64,000 nucleotides of DNA from Giesbergeria sp. Lineage in GTDB: Bacteria; Pseudomonadota; Gammaproteobacteria; Burkholderiales; Burkholderiaceae_C. A program made the position numbers and the translations under genes. The DNA is taken from the NCBI RefSeq assembly GCF_028686475.1, contig NZ_JAQUCA010000010.1, positions 61,189-125,188 on the forward strand. The letters are read 5' to 3'. How positions within the stretch are numbered: position 1 is the stretch's first letter; each line of letters opens with the position of its first letter. The notes under the pieces are model-generated. The model had not been told where the DNA came from. It ran no database searches and was given only the letters and a program-made list of their open reading frames with translations. Shown here piece by piece: positions 1-9,246 of the stretch.

Positions 1-33
1 AGCAGTTTTTCTGCTGGGGGCGCTGGGAGTGGC

Positions 34-720
34 TCAGGCTTGCAGGAAACGGTAAAAATTACGTAACATTCCGGCCGTGGCACCCCAAATGTAGTGATTT
101 TTGTCGCCACTTTGGTAGGGCATAGAAAACCACTCGCGGCGCACGCCCTGCCAGTCAAACACATGGCGGCGGTGATTGGCTGGATTGAGTAAAAACGCCA
201 AAGGCACTTCAAAAATCTCGGCCACCTCCTGCGGATTGGCTTGCAATTGGCATCCTGGCTGCACCAAGGCCACCACGGGCGAGACCGCATAGGCCGAGCC
301 GGTGAAGTAGGTTGGTAAACTGCCCAGCACCTCCACCCAGTGGGGGTCTAGCCCAATTTCTTCTTGGGCCTCGCGCAGGGCCGCTGCCGTGGCCGAGGCA
401 TCTTCGGCATCCATACGCCCCCCCGGAAAAGCCACCTGCCCCGAATGGCTAGACAGGTGCAGGCTGCGCTGCGTCAGTAACACCGTAGGCTGGGGGCGCA
501 ACACAATCGGCACCAGCACCGCTGCGGCGGCTTGGGGACGGTCTAAAAAAGCCGGTTCGCGCACGACCTCGGGCTGCCAATGCCGTGGCGGTTGGGCAAA
601 GCGCTGGCGCAGGGCAGCGGGGGTTTGCGCTGGCGCTGGTATAGCAGGCAAATGGCTGTCTATGCCCACCACAGGCACCTGTTGGGGGTCAAAGCGTGGC
701 AATCGAGAGTGGGAGGACAT
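34..720 (-). CDS. Nudix hydrolase, CoA pyrophosphatase type
   Basis: A 228-residue Nudix-fold hydrolase, most like the CoA pyrophosphatase (NudL) group that splits CoA into 4'-phosphopantetheine and 3',5'-ADP. The Nudix box is visible as GGRMDAEDASA followed by LREAQEEIGL, with the REAQEE metal ligands intact, and the HSGQVAFPGGR stretch before it is typical of the CoA-specific group. I place the start at the ATG at 720 (MSSHSRLPRF) because the upstream in-frame residues look random. It lies downstream of rplS, behind a strong terminator, so it is probably transcribed separately. The substrate is inferred from family resemblance only. Confidence 0.85.
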   Translation of the reverse strand: MSSHSRLPRFDPQQVPVVGIDSHLPAIPAPAQTPAALRQRFAQPPRHWQPEVVREPAFLDRPQAAAAVLVPIVLRPQPTVLLTQRSLHLSSHSGQVAFPGGRMDAEDASATAAALREAQEEIGLDPHWVEVLGSLPTYFTGSAYAVSPVVALVQPGCQLQANPQEVAEIFEVPLAFLLNPANHRRHVFDWQGVRREWFSMPYQSGDKNHYIWGATAGMLRNFYRFLQA

Positions 721-740
721 TAAACACAATCCCTGACACA

Positions 741-776
741 AAGAAAAAAGCCGCCACAGGCAAGGCTGTGGCGGCT
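741..776 (-). terminator. Rho-independent terminator of the rpsP-rimM-trmD-rplS operon
   Basis: An 11-bp perfect stem (AGCCGCCACAG at 749-759 pairing with CTGTGGCGGCT at 766-776) with a 6-nt loop. On the minus strand it is followed by a T-rich run (741-748). It sits 31 bases past the rplS stop. Confidence 0.9.
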
Positions 777-806
777 GGTGCGCTTAAAGCGGCGCTGGGG
801 CAGGCT

Positions 807-1199
<393 letters not shown>

Positions 1200-1303
1200 G
1201 GTTGCATCCATCGATCGTGTTCGCGCCATTATTGGCATGGTCAGGATTGACCTTGTGCCTTGCACGGGCAAGGCGGCCGAGCAGAGGATCGAAAAGCCCA
1301 AGA

Positions 1304-2071
1304 TTATAGCGCGCCCGACAATCCGCCTAGCAGGGCCTCATCAGCGGGGTGCAATTGGCCAGCTTTGCGCGCGTTGTCGATTAAATCGGGGCGGTGTTGG
1401 GCCGTGGTTCGCAAAGATTGCTCACGCCGCCAGCGTTCAATCTGGGCATGGTGGCCTGATAGCAAGGGCGCAGGCACGGTTTGGCCTTGCCAATGTTCGG
1501 GGCGGGTGTAGTGCGGGCAATCGAGCAAACCATCGAGCGCCGGGTTAAAACTGTCGAATTGGTGGCTGCCTTCATCGCTCAGTACCCCCGGTTGCAAACG
1601 GGCTACGGCATCGAGCAGTGCCAAGGCAGCAATTTCGCCACCCGAAAGCACAAAATCGCCCAAACTGATTTGGGCATTGACGTAGCGGTCTATAAAACGC
1701 TGGTCTATGCCTTCGTAGCGGCCACACAGCAAAATCGCCCCAGCGCTGGCCGACCACTGTTCTACGGCGCTGTGGTTGAGCGCGGCCCCAATGGGCGAGA
1801 ACAATACCAGCGGCACTTGGGCAGCGGGGTCTTCGGCGCGCTCGGTGCGGACAGCGAGCAGACAGCGTTCTAACGGTGCCGCCATCATCACCATGCCGGG
1901 GCCACCGCCAAAAGGCCGGTCATCGACGCGGCGGTAATTGCCTTCGGCATAGTCGCGGGGGTTCCAGCAACGCACATCGACCAAACCACTGGCATAGGCG
2001 CGCCGGTTGATGCCACTGCTTAAAAAGGGCGTAAACAGCTCAGGAAACAGGGTAATGACATCAAAACGCAT
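1304..2071 (-). CDS. trmD: tRNA (guanine-N1)-methyltransferase
   Basis: TrmD methylates G37 next to the anticodon using S-adenosylmethionine, which prevents +1 frameshifting. The 255-residue product starts [13 protein letters not shown] and has the family motifs [18 protein letters not shown] and LSGGEIAAL that build the trefoil-knot cofactor site. The start at 2071 was chosen because it matches the family N-terminus exactly; sixteen upstream in-frame codons are rejected. It follows rimM by 19 bases in the rpsP-rimM-trmD-rplS operon. Confidence 0.97.
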   Translation of the reverse strand: MRFDVITLFPELFTPFLSSGINRRAYASGLVDVRCWNPRDYAEGNYRRVDDRPFGGGPGMVMMAAPLERCLLAVRTERAEDPAAQVPLVLFSPIGAALNHSAVEQWSASAGAILLCGRYEGIDQRFIDRYVNAQISLGDFVLSGGEIAALALLDAVARLQPGVLSDEGSHQFDSFNPALDGLLDCPHYTRPEHWQGQTVPAPLLSGHHAQIERWRREQSLRTTAQHRPDLIDNARKAGQLHPADEALLGGLSGAL

Positions 2072-2090
2072 GGCAGGCGGCAGTGGGCAC

Positions 2091-2663
2091 TCAGTAATCG
2101 GGTTGCCAATCGACCACAATGCGGCGCTGCTCTAATTCGACTTTATCGACAAAGGCCGCAACAAACGGAATCATGCGTTCTAGCGGCTTGCCGCCGGGCT
2201 GCTCTTGCTCTAGCACCAACACGGTTTGTGGGCCGGTGGACATGAGTTCGCGCACTTGGCCCAAGGCTACGCCTTCGCGGTTAAACACCGCTAGGCCGAT
2301 TAAATCGACCCAATAGTATTCATCTTCGGCGGGTGCTGGAAAAGCAGAGCGGGGTACAAAAATGCGCGCACCGCGCAGCGCTTCTGCTGCGTTGCGCTCG
2401 TCAATGCCCTGCGCCCAAGCGACGATGGTGTCGGAGTGCGGGCGCACTTGGCGTATGGTCAAGGCCACGGTGCCGCTGAAGGTACGCGCGCCGCGCTCGC
2501 TGGGTTGCAGATACCACTGCTTGGCGGCAAACAGGGCATCGGGCGCGGCATTGTGCGAAATGACTTTAAACCAGCCTTTAATGCCCCAAGCCTCGGCAAT
2601 GCGCCCGACCTCGACGGCATCCTCGGGCAGGGCAACGGATTCCAAATTCAGGGCAGCGGACAT
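2091..2663 (-). CDS. rimM: 16S rRNA processing protein RimM
   Basis: RimM helps mature the 30S head by binding ribosomal protein S19. At 190 residues it is a normal length. The N-terminal domain starts near residue 18 (VGRIAEAWGIKGWFKV) and the PRC-barrel domain contains EDEYYWVDLIGLAV and ends near IVVDWQPDY. It is the second gene of the ribosomal operon, separated from rpsP by a terminator-like hairpin. Confidence 0.96.
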   Translation of the reverse strand: MSAALNLESVALPEDAVEVGRIAEAWGIKGWFKVISHNAAPDALFAAKQWYLQPSERGARTFSGTVALTIRQVRPHSDTIVAWAQGIDERNAAEALRGARIFVPRSAFPAPAEDEYYWVDLIGLAVFNREGVALGQVRELMSTGPQTVLVLEQEQPGGKPLERMIPFVAAFVDKVELEQRRIVVDWQPDY

Positions 2664-2673
2664 GGCAGGGGTA

Positions 2674-2730
2674 AAGAAAAGAAAAAATAAAAGGCGGGTC
2701 TCGTCAGTGGCTACCGACGAAACCCGCCTT
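2674..2730 (-). terminator. Terminator-like hairpin (possible attenuator) between rpsP and rimM
   Basis: A 15-bp stem with one internal mismatch (2691-2705 pairing with 2716-2730) and a loop of about 10 nt. On the minus strand it is followed by a long T-rich run (complement of 2674-2690). It has all marks of an intrinsic terminator yet lies inside an operon, so it probably lets only part of the rpsP transcripts reach rimM-trmD-rplS. The attenuating role is inferred. Confidence 0.75.
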
Positions 2731-2746
2731 GTGTCGCTAGAAGCGA

Positions 2747-2998
2747 TTAAGCGGCTTGTTTAGCAGCTTGCTTGATCAGGCGATCAACGGTGGGCGAAGT
2801 TTGTGCGCCCACGCCAACCCAGTAAGCCAGACGGTCTTGGGCAATACGCAGACCTTCTTCGCCGCCCTTGGCGCTGGGGTTGTAGAAGCCCAGACGTTCG
2901 ATAAAGCGGCCATCGCGGCGCACGCGCTTGTCAGCAACGACGATATTGAAGAAAGGACGGGCCTTGGCGCCGCCGCGAGAGAGTCGAATGACGACCAT
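2747..2998 (-). CDS. rpsP: 30S ribosomal protein S16
   Basis: S16 is an 83-residue small-subunit protein needed for 30S assembly. The start [20 protein letters not shown] is the family N-terminus and fixes the start at 2998; upstream in-frame codons are leader sequence. It is the first gene of the ribosomal operon. A good -10 (TATAAT on the minus strand, complement of 3109-3114) lies about 110 bases upstream, and the leader holds an imperfect hairpin around 3021-3045. Confidence 0.97.
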   Translation of the reverse strand: MVVIRLSRGGAKARPFFNIVVADKRVRRDGRFIERLGFYNPSAKGGEEGLRIAQDRLAYWVGVGAQTSPTVDRLIKQAAKQAA

Positions 2999-3108
2999 GA
3001 TGTAATCCTTGGGGTGGTGGGCTAGGACAAGCTCCCTAGGCCCGGTGTTCGCAGCGCTTGAGACACGCGACATGACCACCCGGCCAGCGACACGCTGCAA
3101 AGCCTGAC

Positions 3109-3114
3109 ATTATA
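3109..3114 (-). promoter_or_regulatory. Candidate -10 element of the rpsP operon
   Basis: Reads TATAAT on the minus strand, in the only sizeable gap upstream of rpsP. No convincing -35 box is seen at 16-18 bp, so the assignment is weak. Confidence 0.4.
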
Positions 3115-3142
3115 ACGGTGCAAGCGCATCACGGGCGCAGCC

Positions 3143-4153
3143 TTAAAACAGCTGCAAGCTAATCCAATAGGCAACCGCCGCCACAAAGGCGCTGGCCGGA
3201 ATGGTCAAAATCCAGGCCCAAACGATGTTGCCCGCCACTCCCCAGCGCACGGCACTGGCACGTTGCGTAGAGCCTACGCCCACAATCGCACCCGTGATGG
3301 TGTGGGTGGTGGAGACGGGAATGCCCAAGCCTGTGGCCAGAAACAAGGTCAGCGCCCCGCCAGTTTCGGCGCAAAAGCCCCCCACGGGTTTGAGCTTGGT
3401 GATTTTTTGTCCCATTGTTTTCACAATGCGCCAGCCGCCGAACATGGTGCCCAGACCAATCGCCATGTAGCAAGAAATAATCGTCCAAGTAGGCGGTGCG
3501 GCATCGCTGGCCGAGGTGTAGCCAGTGGCAATTAACAATAGCCAAATGATGCCGATGGTTTTTTGGGCATCATTGCCGCCATGCCCCAAGCTATAAGCGC
3601 CTGCCGACAACAATTGCAAGCGCCGGAACCACTTATCAATCTTGTTTGGGCGGGTGCGCCGAAAAATCCAAGCCACCGCCACCATCATGAGCGAACCGAG
3701 CAAAAAGCCCAGCAAAGGCGAAACAAAAATAAACGCCACGGTTTTGAGGATGCCAGCCGAAATCAAGGCACCAGCACCCGCTTTGGCTATCACGGCACCC
3801 ACAATGCCACCAATCAGCGCATGGGAGGAGCTGCTCGGAATGCCGTAGTACCAAGTGATGACGTTCCAGGTAATGGCCCCAACCAGCGCACCAAACACGA
3901 CATGGGTATCGACAATGCCCGGCTGCACGATGCCTTTGCCTACGGTGGCTGCTACGCTTAAATGAAAGATAAAAATCGCAACAAAATTGAAAAAAGCGGC
4001 AAAAATGACCGCATGTGCTGGTTTGAGAACCCCCGTAGAGACCACCGTGGCAATCGAGTTGGCCGCATCATGAAAGCCGTTCATGAAATCGAACAACAAG
4101 GCCAAGGCCACCAGCATGACCACAACCCAGAGCGCAGCTTGTGCTGTTTCCAT
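3143..4153 (-). CDS. pit: Low-affinity inorganic phosphate transporter, Pit family
   Basis: A 336-residue inner-membrane permease of the PiT family, which carries metal-phosphate driven by protons. Family signatures are the duplicated GGNDAQKT (residues about 190-200) and NGFHDAANSIA (residues about 25-36) regions. About ten hydrophobic segments are visible, and the length is normal for the short bacterial form. It is 20 bases downstream of the DUF47 gene; this pairing is typical, and the DUF47 protein is thought to modulate Pit. Confidence 0.93.
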   Translation of the reverse strand: METAQAALWVVVMLVALALLFDFMNGFHDAANSIATVVSTGVLKPAHAVIFAAFFNFVAIFIFHLSVAATVGKGIVQPGIVDTHVVFGALVGAITWNVITWYYGIPSSSSHALIGGIVGAVIAKAGAGALISAGILKTVAFIFVSPLLGFLLGSLMMVAVAWIFRRTRPNKIDKWFRRLQLLSAGAYSLGHGGNDAQKTIGIIWLLLIATGYTSASDAAPPTWTIISCYMAIGLGTMFGGWRIVKTMGQKITKLKPVGGFCAETGGALTLFLATGLGIPVSTTHTITGAIVGVGSTQRASAVRWGVAGNIVWAWILTIPASAFVAAVAYWISLQLF

Positions 4154-4173
4154 CTTGTGTTGTCCTGCCGGGC

Positions 4174-4821
4174 TTAGGCATTTTCGAGGACGATGCCCTC
4201 GATGCGGGTGGCGACAATCTCACATTTGTCGGAAATGGTTTCTAGGTGTTCGTACACCGCTTTGAGCTTGATGAGTTCGCGCACGTCGGGTTCTTCGCGG
4301 AACAATTTGCTCATGGCCGCGCGCAGCACGCGGTCACCGTCTTTTTCTAATTGGTCAATTTCGGCACAGGTTTTCAGTGCGGCTTCGGCGGTAGCAGGGT
4401 CGGCAATTTTGCCCAGCAGTTTGACCGCTTCGCGCACGCGCTCGCAACACTTGACGGACAAGTCGGTCAGGCGGGTGATTTCGCCTGTCATGTGTTGCAG
4501 GTCGTACAGCTCCATCGCTTCGGCCACATCTTGAATCAAATCGGCCACATCGTCCATCGCGTTAATCAGGCCATGAATTTGCTCACGGTCAATCGGGGTG
4601 ATGAAGGTTTGGTGGACGGAGCGATTGACTTCGATGGTGATGACATCAGCGGCCGCTTCGGCGCTATCGACGGCTTGGCCGTATTTTTGCCGTAAATCGC
4701 TGTCACTGTAGTTGGCCACCAGTTGCGCCAGTGCGTGGGCCGCCTCGACGATGCGGTCGGCATGGTGGTTGAACATTTCAAAAAAATTGCCTTCTTGCGG
4801 CAGCAGCTTGCTAAATAGCAT
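4174..4821 (-). CDS. DUF47 (PhoU-like) protein, partner of Pit
   Basis: A 215-residue all-helical DUF47 protein, distantly related to PhoU and widely encoded next to pit genes, where it is believed to regulate phosphate uptake. The start at 4821 (MLFSKLLPQEGNFFEMFNHH) matches the conserved FxKLLPxExxFF beginning; the longer open frame upstream is rejected. Conserved stretches include IDREQIHGLINAMDDVADL. No catalytic motif is expected. It is the first gene of a two-gene operon with pit. Confidence 0.9.
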   Translation of the reverse strand: MLFSKLLPQEGNFFEMFNHHADRIVEAAHALAQLVANYSDSDLRQKYGQAVDSAEAAADVITIEVNRSVHQTFITPIDREQIHGLINAMDDVADLIQDVAEAMELYDLQHMTGEITRLTDLSVKCCERVREAVKLLGKIADPATAEAALKTCAEIDQLEKDGDRVLRAAMSKLFREEPDVRELIKLKAVYEHLETISDKCEIVATRIEGIVLENA

Positions 4822-4929
4822 CAAATCTCCTAGCGAGGAATCAGGAACAATCGTTACACCATCATGACAAAAGCATGACAAATCCATGAATCCCTGAAGT
4901 GTAGCCGTGGCATCTGCCTGCTAGGGGGC

Positions 4930-6228
4930 TTAACGGCGCTTTCTGGCGTTGGCATCCCAATCTTTGAGTTGGGCCAACTTGTCCGCAATTTTGCTTTCTA
5001 AGCCGCGTGGCACGGGCTGGTACCAAGCGGGGGCAGCCATGCCTTCGGGCAGGTAGTTTTCTCCGGCGGCATAGGCATGTGGCTCGTCGTGGGGATAGCG
5101 GTAGGCTTGGCCATAGCCCTGTTCTTTCATGAATGGGGTGGGCGCATTGCGTAAATGGGCAGGCACTGGGCGGCTGCTGTCGCGCTGCACAAAGGCTTTG
5201 GCTTGCTGGTAGGCGTGGTAACCGGCGTTGCTTTTGGCCGCTACCGCCAAATAAAGCACCGCTTGGGCCAAGGCCAACTCGCCCTCGGGGCTGCCCAAGC
5301 GCTCGTAGCTGCTGGCGGCATCGTTGGCCAGCTGTATCGCGCGTGGGTCGGCCAAGCCGATGTCTTCCCAAGCCATACGCACGATGCGCCGGGCGATGTA
5401 GCGCGGGTCGGTGCCACCCTCTATTAAGCGACTAAACCAGTAAAGCGCCGCATCCGGGTGTGAACCGCGCACCGATTTGTGCAAGGCTGACATTTGTTCG
5501 TAGAACAGGTCGCCGCCTTTGTCAAAGCGCCGCTGTGGCAGGGTTAAGGCGTTTTGGATGAAAGCGGCATCTAAGCGTTGCACTTGCGCGACTTGGGCCG
5601 CGTGAGCGCATTGCTCTAGCAGATTGAGCAGGCGGCGCGCGTCGCCATCGGCATGGGCAATCAGGGCATCTTGGGCGGCATCGTCCCACGCCAAAGCGCC
5701 TAAGGCTTTTTGTTGGGCTTGCTGCAGCAGTTGGCGCAATTGTGGCTCGGTCAGGGCTTGCAGCACATAAACTTGTACGCGCGACAACAAAGCGGCATTG
5801 ACTTCAAACGAAGGGTTTTCGGTGGTGGCCCCAATCAAGGTGACGAGGCCGCTTTCAACAAAGGGCAGCAGGGCATCTTGTTGCCCTTTGTTAAAACGAT
5901 GAATTTCATCCACAAACAACAGGGTGCGCTGCCCCAGCGCCCGCTGCTGCTGTGCTTGCTCCATTGCAGCGCGAATCTCTTTGACCCCAGCAAACACCGC
6001 CGACAGGGCGATAAAGTGGCAGGCAAATGCTGTGGCCGTAAGCCGGGCCAAAGTGGTTTTTCCTACCCCCGGCGGCCCCCAAAAAATCATGGAATGCGGC
6101 TGGCCCGATTGAAAAGCCAAGCGCAGCGGTTTACCGGGGCCGAGCAGATGCGGCTGGCCAATGACTTCGTCTAAAGTTTGTGGGCGCAGGGCTTCTGCCA
6201 GTGGAATAGGTGCAACAGGCAACGACAT
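4930..6228 (-). CDS. rarA: Replication-associated recombination protein A (MgsA/WHIP-like AAA ATPase)
   Basis: RarA is a tetrameric AAA+ ATPase acting at stalled replication forks. The product is 432 residues. It has a Walker [10 protein letters not shown], Walker [11 protein letters not shown], sensor [11 protein letters not shown] and the C-terminal MgsA domain ([18 protein letters not shown], then [10 protein letters not shown]). The start at 6228 ([16 protein letters not shown]) fits the family; the 21 upstream codons overlap the end of lolA. It follows lolA by 19 bases, the common proteobacterial lolA-rarA order. Confidence 0.95.
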   Translation of the reverse strand: MSLPVAPIPLAEALRPQTLDEVIGQPHLLGPGKPLRLAFQSGQPHSMIFWGPPGVGKTTLARLTATAFACHFIALSAVFAGVKEIRAAMEQAQQQRALGQRTLLFVDEIHRFNKGQQDALLPFVESGLVTLIGATTENPSFEVNAALLSRVQVYVLQALTEPQLRQLLQQAQQKALGALAWDDAAQDALIAHADGDARRLLNLLEQCAHAAQVAQVQRLDAAFIQNALTLPQRRFDKGGDLFYEQMSALHKSVRGSHPDAALYWFSRLIEGGTDPRYIARRIVRMAWEDIGLADPRAIQLANDAASSYERLGSPEGELALAQAVLYLAVAAKSNAGYHAYQQAKAFVQRDSSRPVPAHLRNAPTPFMKEQGYGQAYRYPHDEPHAYAAGENYLPEGMAAPAWYQPVPRGLESKIADKLAQLKDWDANARKRR

Positions 6229-6247
6229 GGCGGCAGTGGTAAAAAAG

Positions 6248-6898
6248 CTAATTGGAAGGACGCAACACATCGGCCCCAGCAGGAGGCTCAAATTGGAAGG
6301 TGCTGCTCGGGAGTGCGGGGTTGCTTTCTACCTGCGAAAAGCGCATCAGTGAGCGCTGCCCAAAGCTATCGACAATTTCCAGTGCGGCCAATTGTGCTTG
6401 GTCAAAGCCAATGCGTACCGCCTGCAATGGCCCGTCTTTGCTTTTGGGTTGGGCCAGAACCCATTGCAGCTTTTCTTCGCCAGCGGGCGGCGCGCTGGCC
6501 TCTAAGGAAAAATTGGCGCGCAGGGCTTTGAGGTCTGGGGCGGCGGCCAGCAAAGCCGCTGGGGTGCTGCCCAAGGCTTGCGCTTGTGCGCGTTGCGTCA
6601 CTTGGTTCAAATCCGCATCGTAGAGCCACACATGTTGGCCATCGGCGACAATGGTTTGGGCAAATGGTTTTTCATAGACAAACCGAAAGCGCCCTGGGCG
6701 CTGAAACGCAAAATGGCCACTAGAGGTTTTTTGCCGCGCGGCTTGTCCGTCCTTGCCGGGAGAGGTCACTACTTGGGTAAATTGCGCCCGTCCGGTTTGG
6801 CTGCCCCGCAAAAATTGGTCTAATCTTTGCAGGCCATCATCGGCAAGTGCCAGCGGTGCCACAGCCCAGAGCAGCAAGCTGAGAATTTTTTTGTGCAT
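6248..6898 (-). CDS. lolA: Outer-membrane lipoprotein carrier protein LolA
   Basis: LolA ferries lipoproteins across the periplasm from LolCDE to LolB. The 216-residue product begins with a Sec signal peptide (MHKKILSLLLWAVAPLALA, cleavage near residue 19). The mature part shows the LolA fold pattern: RFRFVYEKPFAQTIVADG, VWLYDADLNQVTQR, and a late GFDQAQLAALEIVDSFGQ stretch. It is the first gene of lolA-rarA. Confidence 0.92.
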   Translation of the reverse strand: MHKKILSLLLWAVAPLALADDGLQRLDQFLRGSQTGRAQFTQVVTSPGKDGQAARQKTSSGHFAFQRPGRFRFVYEKPFAQTIVADGQHVWLYDADLNQVTQRAQAQALGSTPAALLAAAPDLKALRANFSLEASAPPAGEEKLQWVLAQPKSKDGPLQAVRIGFDQAQLAALEIVDSFGQRSLMRFSQVESNPALPSSTFQFEPPAGADVLRPSN

Positions 6899-6997
6899 TG
6901 GTCAGTAAGAAGTAAGGTAATTGTTGAAATAGCGAATTGAGAACGGGTACGATGGTGCATTCACCATTCAAAGTAGATTGCAAGGAGAGACTCGCCT

Positions 6998-7435
6998 ATG
7001 TTCAAGCATATTCTGGTACCCGTCGATGGCTCGCCTACCTCGACGCTGGCGGTGGCCAAAGCAGTTGGGTTAGCCAAAGCCTTTGGTAGTTCCGTCACGG
7101 CGTTGTATGTGATTGACCCTTACCCGTTTACTGGCGTAGGGGCTGATTTTGCCTATGGCCAGTCCCAGTACCTGAGTGCGGCCACCGCCGAAGCCAATGC
7201 TGCCCTAGAGGCGGTGCGCCAAACCATGCAAGAAGCTGGGGTGACGGTGGAGCTGCTGTTGGGCGAAGGCCATGCCGTCCACGAAGGTGTGGTGCAAGCG
7301 CTAGAAAAAACCGGCGCAGACCTGATTGTGATGGGTTCGCATGGTCGCCGTGGCTTAGAAAAGCTGATGCTCGGCAGCGTGGCCCAGCGTGTGCTGAGCG
7401 CCGTGCATGTGCCGGTGCTGGTGGTGCGCCAGTAA
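6998..7435 (+). CDS. Universal stress protein UspA family, ATP-binding type
   Basis: A 145-residue single-domain Usp protein. It starts MFKHILVPVDGSPTS and carries the nucleotide-binding motif GSHGRRGLEKLMLGS, which fits G-x2-G-x9-G-S, so it probably binds ATP. The start has a strong ribosome site (AAGGAGA) about 8 bases upstream. It is alone on the plus strand, followed closely by tRNA-Ser. The exact stress role cannot be read from sequence. A second Usp gene lies at 41190. Confidence 0.9.
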   Translation: MFKHILVPVDGSPTSTLAVAKAVGLAKAFGSSVTALYVIDPYPFTGVGADFAYGQSQYLSAATAEANAALEAVRQTMQEAGVTVELLLGEGHAVHEGVVQALEKTGADLIVMGSHGRRGLEKLMLGSVAQRVLSAVHVPVLVVRQ

Positions 7436-7466
7436 GCCATATAAACCAGTTACAATCCGCGCCAAC

Positions 7467-7556
7467 GGAAGGTTGGCAGAGTGGTCGATTGCACCGGTCT
7501 TGAAAACCGGCAGGGCTTTACCGCCCTCCAGGGTTCGAATCCCTGACCTTCCGCCA
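7467..7556 (+). tRNA. tRNA-Ser (UGA)
   Basis: A 90-nt class II tRNA with a 7-bp acceptor stem (GGAAGGT with ACCTTCC), anticodon loop CTTGAAA giving UGA, a long variable arm, the T-loop GGTTCGAATCC and an encoded CCA. A candidate -10 (TACAAT, 7451-7456) sits just upstream. Confidence 0.96.
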
Positions 7557-7567
7557 TCGCATAAAAC

Positions 7568-7603
7568 AAAGCCCGCCAACTACGTACAGTTTGCGGGCTT
7601 TTT
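7568..7603 (+). terminator. Terminator after tRNA-Ser
   Basis: The stem GCCCGC (7571-7576) pairs with GCGGGC (7593-7598), extended by AAA/TTT and followed by T5. It may also serve the minus-strand gene ending at 7628, because A-rich sequence flanks the other side. Confidence 0.8.
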
Positions 7604-7627
7604 CATTGGGCAAACGGGCGAGATACG

Positions 7628-8857
7628 CTAAATGGGCGGCAAGGCATGTTCCAGCGCTTGCTGTAAATCTTGCTGCAAATCGGAGGCCGCCTCTAATCCA
7701 ATCGCCAAGCGCACCAGCTTACCGGGGCGCAGGTGTGGTGTCGGCAAGCTACGCAGGCCAGAGCGCTCGTAAGGCATCACCAAACTGATGGGGCCACCCC
7801 AGCTGTAACCAATTTTGAAGCAACGCAGGCTATCGCAAAAGGCATCCACTTGCTGTTGGCTGTAGCGTTCATCGACTATAAAACTAAACAAACCCGCCGC
7901 TACCCCCTCGCCACCGTGAGCGCTGCCGCACAGGGCTTGCCATTGGGCATGGCCGGGCGCATCGGGCAAGGCGGGGTGCAATACTTGCACCACGGGGGGC
8001 TGCTGTTGTAGCCAAGTTGCCAAATGGCGCGCGGCGCTGTCTTGGGCGTGGTAGCGTAGCGCTATGCTGGGCAAAGAGCGCAACAGCAACTCGGCATCAT
8101 TGCCCGCAATGCCCAGCCCCAAGTGCATGTGCAACAGTTTAATTTTCAGGTGTAATGAGGGGTCGCGCGTGATGATGCTGCCCATTAGCACATCGCCGCC
8201 ACCGCTGGGGTATTTGGTTAAAGCATGGGCCGATACATCGACCGCCAATTGGCCATCACCCAGCAAATCGAACGGCGCAAAAGCGATACCCGCGCCCCAA
8301 GTGTTGTCTAAGGCCGTGGTAATGCCTCGGGCTTGGCAGATACGCAGCAGCGCTGGCAAGTTCGGAAACTCCATCGTGATAGAGCCTGCCGCCTCTAACC
8401 AAACCAAGCGCGTGGCTGGGGTGATTTTGGCGGCCAAATCGGCTGGATTCATTGGGTCGTACAGGGTATGGCTGATGCCAAACTGTGCCAGCGTGGTCGC
8501 TGCCATCGCGCTATTGGGGCCATAGGCATTGTCTGGGATGAGTACCTGCTGGCCACTACGCAACAAGGCCAAAGACACCGTGGCAATCGCCGCCAGCCCG
8601 CTGGGCACTAGCACGCATTGCAAGCCACCTTCTAAGGCGCACAGGCGCTCTTCTAGGATGAAGGTGGTGGGTGTGCCGTGCAGGCCATAGGTATAGCTGC
8701 TTTTGTCTTTCCACTCGCGGCTACGCATGGCCGCTACGTTCGGAAAAATCACCGTGGAGGCTTTGTGTACCGCTGGCGCTGGGGCCATAAATCCCCCAGG
8801 GGGGTGGTAGTCGTGGTGAATCAGGCGGGTGGATAGCTTGGAGGTGTGGTCTTGCAT
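7628..8857 (-). CDS. metC: Cystathionine beta-lyase-like PLP enzyme
   Basis: A 409-residue Cys/Met-metabolism PLP enzyme that probably cleaves cystathionine to homocysteine, pyruvate and ammonia. The Schiff-base lysine lies in SAHALTKYPSGGGDV, and the PLP-phosphate region is VPSGLAAIATVSLA. The YTYGLHGTPT motif near residue 70 and the ALDNTWGAG stretch match MetC better than cystathionine gamma-synthase. The start at 8857 (MQDHTSKLSTRLIHH) was chosen by homology. It is read away from the tRNA-Asn cluster. The substrate among related beta/gamma-lyases is inferred. Confidence 0.85.
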   Translation of the reverse strand: MQDHTSKLSTRLIHHDYHPPGGFMAPAPAVHKASTVIFPNVAAMRSREWKDKSSYTYGLHGTPTTFILEERLCALEGGLQCVLVPSGLAAIATVSLALLRSGQQVLIPDNAYGPNSAMAATTLAQFGISHTLYDPMNPADLAAKITPATRLVWLEAAGSITMEFPNLPALLRICQARGITTALDNTWGAGIAFAPFDLLGDGQLAVDVSAHALTKYPSGGGDVLMGSIITRDPSLHLKIKLLHMHLGLGIAGNDAELLLRSLPSIALRYHAQDSAARHLATWLQQQPPVVQVLHPALPDAPGHAQWQALCGSAHGGEGVAAGLFSFIVDERYSQQQVDAFCDSLRCFKIGYSWGGPISLVMPYERSGLRSLPTPHLRPGKLVRLAIGLEAASDLQQDLQQALEHALPPI

Positions 8858-8888
8858 GGCGCAATGGTACAGCGGACGTAGCGGGTAA

Positions 8889-8916
8889 TCGACAGGCTTA
8901 TTTTTATGTATATAAT
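8889..8916 (+). promoter_or_regulatory. Promoter of the tRNA-Asn cluster
   Basis: A -35-like TCGACA (8889-8894), a 16-bp spacer and a perfect TATAAT (8911-8916), ending 9 bases before the first tRNA-Asn. Confidence 0.75.
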
Positions 8917-8925
8917 ATGCGTCTT

Positions 8926-9001
8926 TCCTCAATAGCTCAGTCGGTAGAGCGCCGGACTGTTAATCCGTAGGTCCCTGGTTCGAGCCCAGGTTGAGGAGCC
9001 A
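8926..9001 (+). tRNA. tRNA-Asn (GUU), copy 1
   Basis: A 76-nt tRNA with acceptor stem TCCTCAA/TTGAGGA, anticodon loop CTGTTAA giving GUU, the T-loop GGTTCGAGCCC and an encoded CCA. It is the first of three identical copies. Confidence 0.97.
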
Positions 9002-9045
9002 AAATTTATCCGCCTTGCTGTTGCAAGGCTTTGTATGCCGATTAT

Positions 9046-9121
9046 TCCTCAATAGCTCAGTCGGTAGAGCGCCGGACTGTTAATCCGTAGGTCCCTGGTT
9101 CGAGCCCAGGTTGAGGAGCCA
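9046..9121 (+). tRNA. tRNA-Asn (GUU), copy 2
   Basis: Identical over all 76 nt to copy 1, with the same anticodon loop and encoded CCA. The preceding 44-bp spacer contains a short CAAGG/CCTTG inverted repeat. Confidence 0.97.
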
Positions 9122-9165
9122 AAATTTACCCGCCCTGCTGTTGCAAGGCTTTGTATGCCGATTAT

Positions 9166-9241
9166 TCCTCAATAGCTCAGTCGGTAGAGCGCCGGACTGT
9201 TAATCCGTAGGTCCCTGGTTCGAGCCCAGGTTGAGGAGCCA
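9166..9241 (+). tRNA. tRNA-Asn (GUU), copy 3
   Basis: Identical over all 76 nt to copies 1 and 2. It is followed within six bases by a strong terminator that closes the tRNA transcript. Confidence 0.97.
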
Positions 9242-9246
9242 AATAA

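Larger units (their letters stand above)
8926..9241 (+). repeat. Tandem repeat: three tRNA-Asn genes with a 120-bp period
   Basis: The 76-bp tRNA occurs three times with starts exactly 120 bp apart (8926, 9046, 9166). The two 44-bp spacers differ at only two positions (TATC/TACC and CTTG/CCTG), so whole units were duplicated rather than the tRNA alone. Confidence 0.95.

Noticed and set aside
8926..9241. Repeat-spacer pattern that might suggest a CRISPR array
   Set aside because: The 76-bp repeats are complete tRNA-Asn genes and the spacers are near-identical rather than unique. No Cas gene or CRISPR array is seen anywhere in the window.
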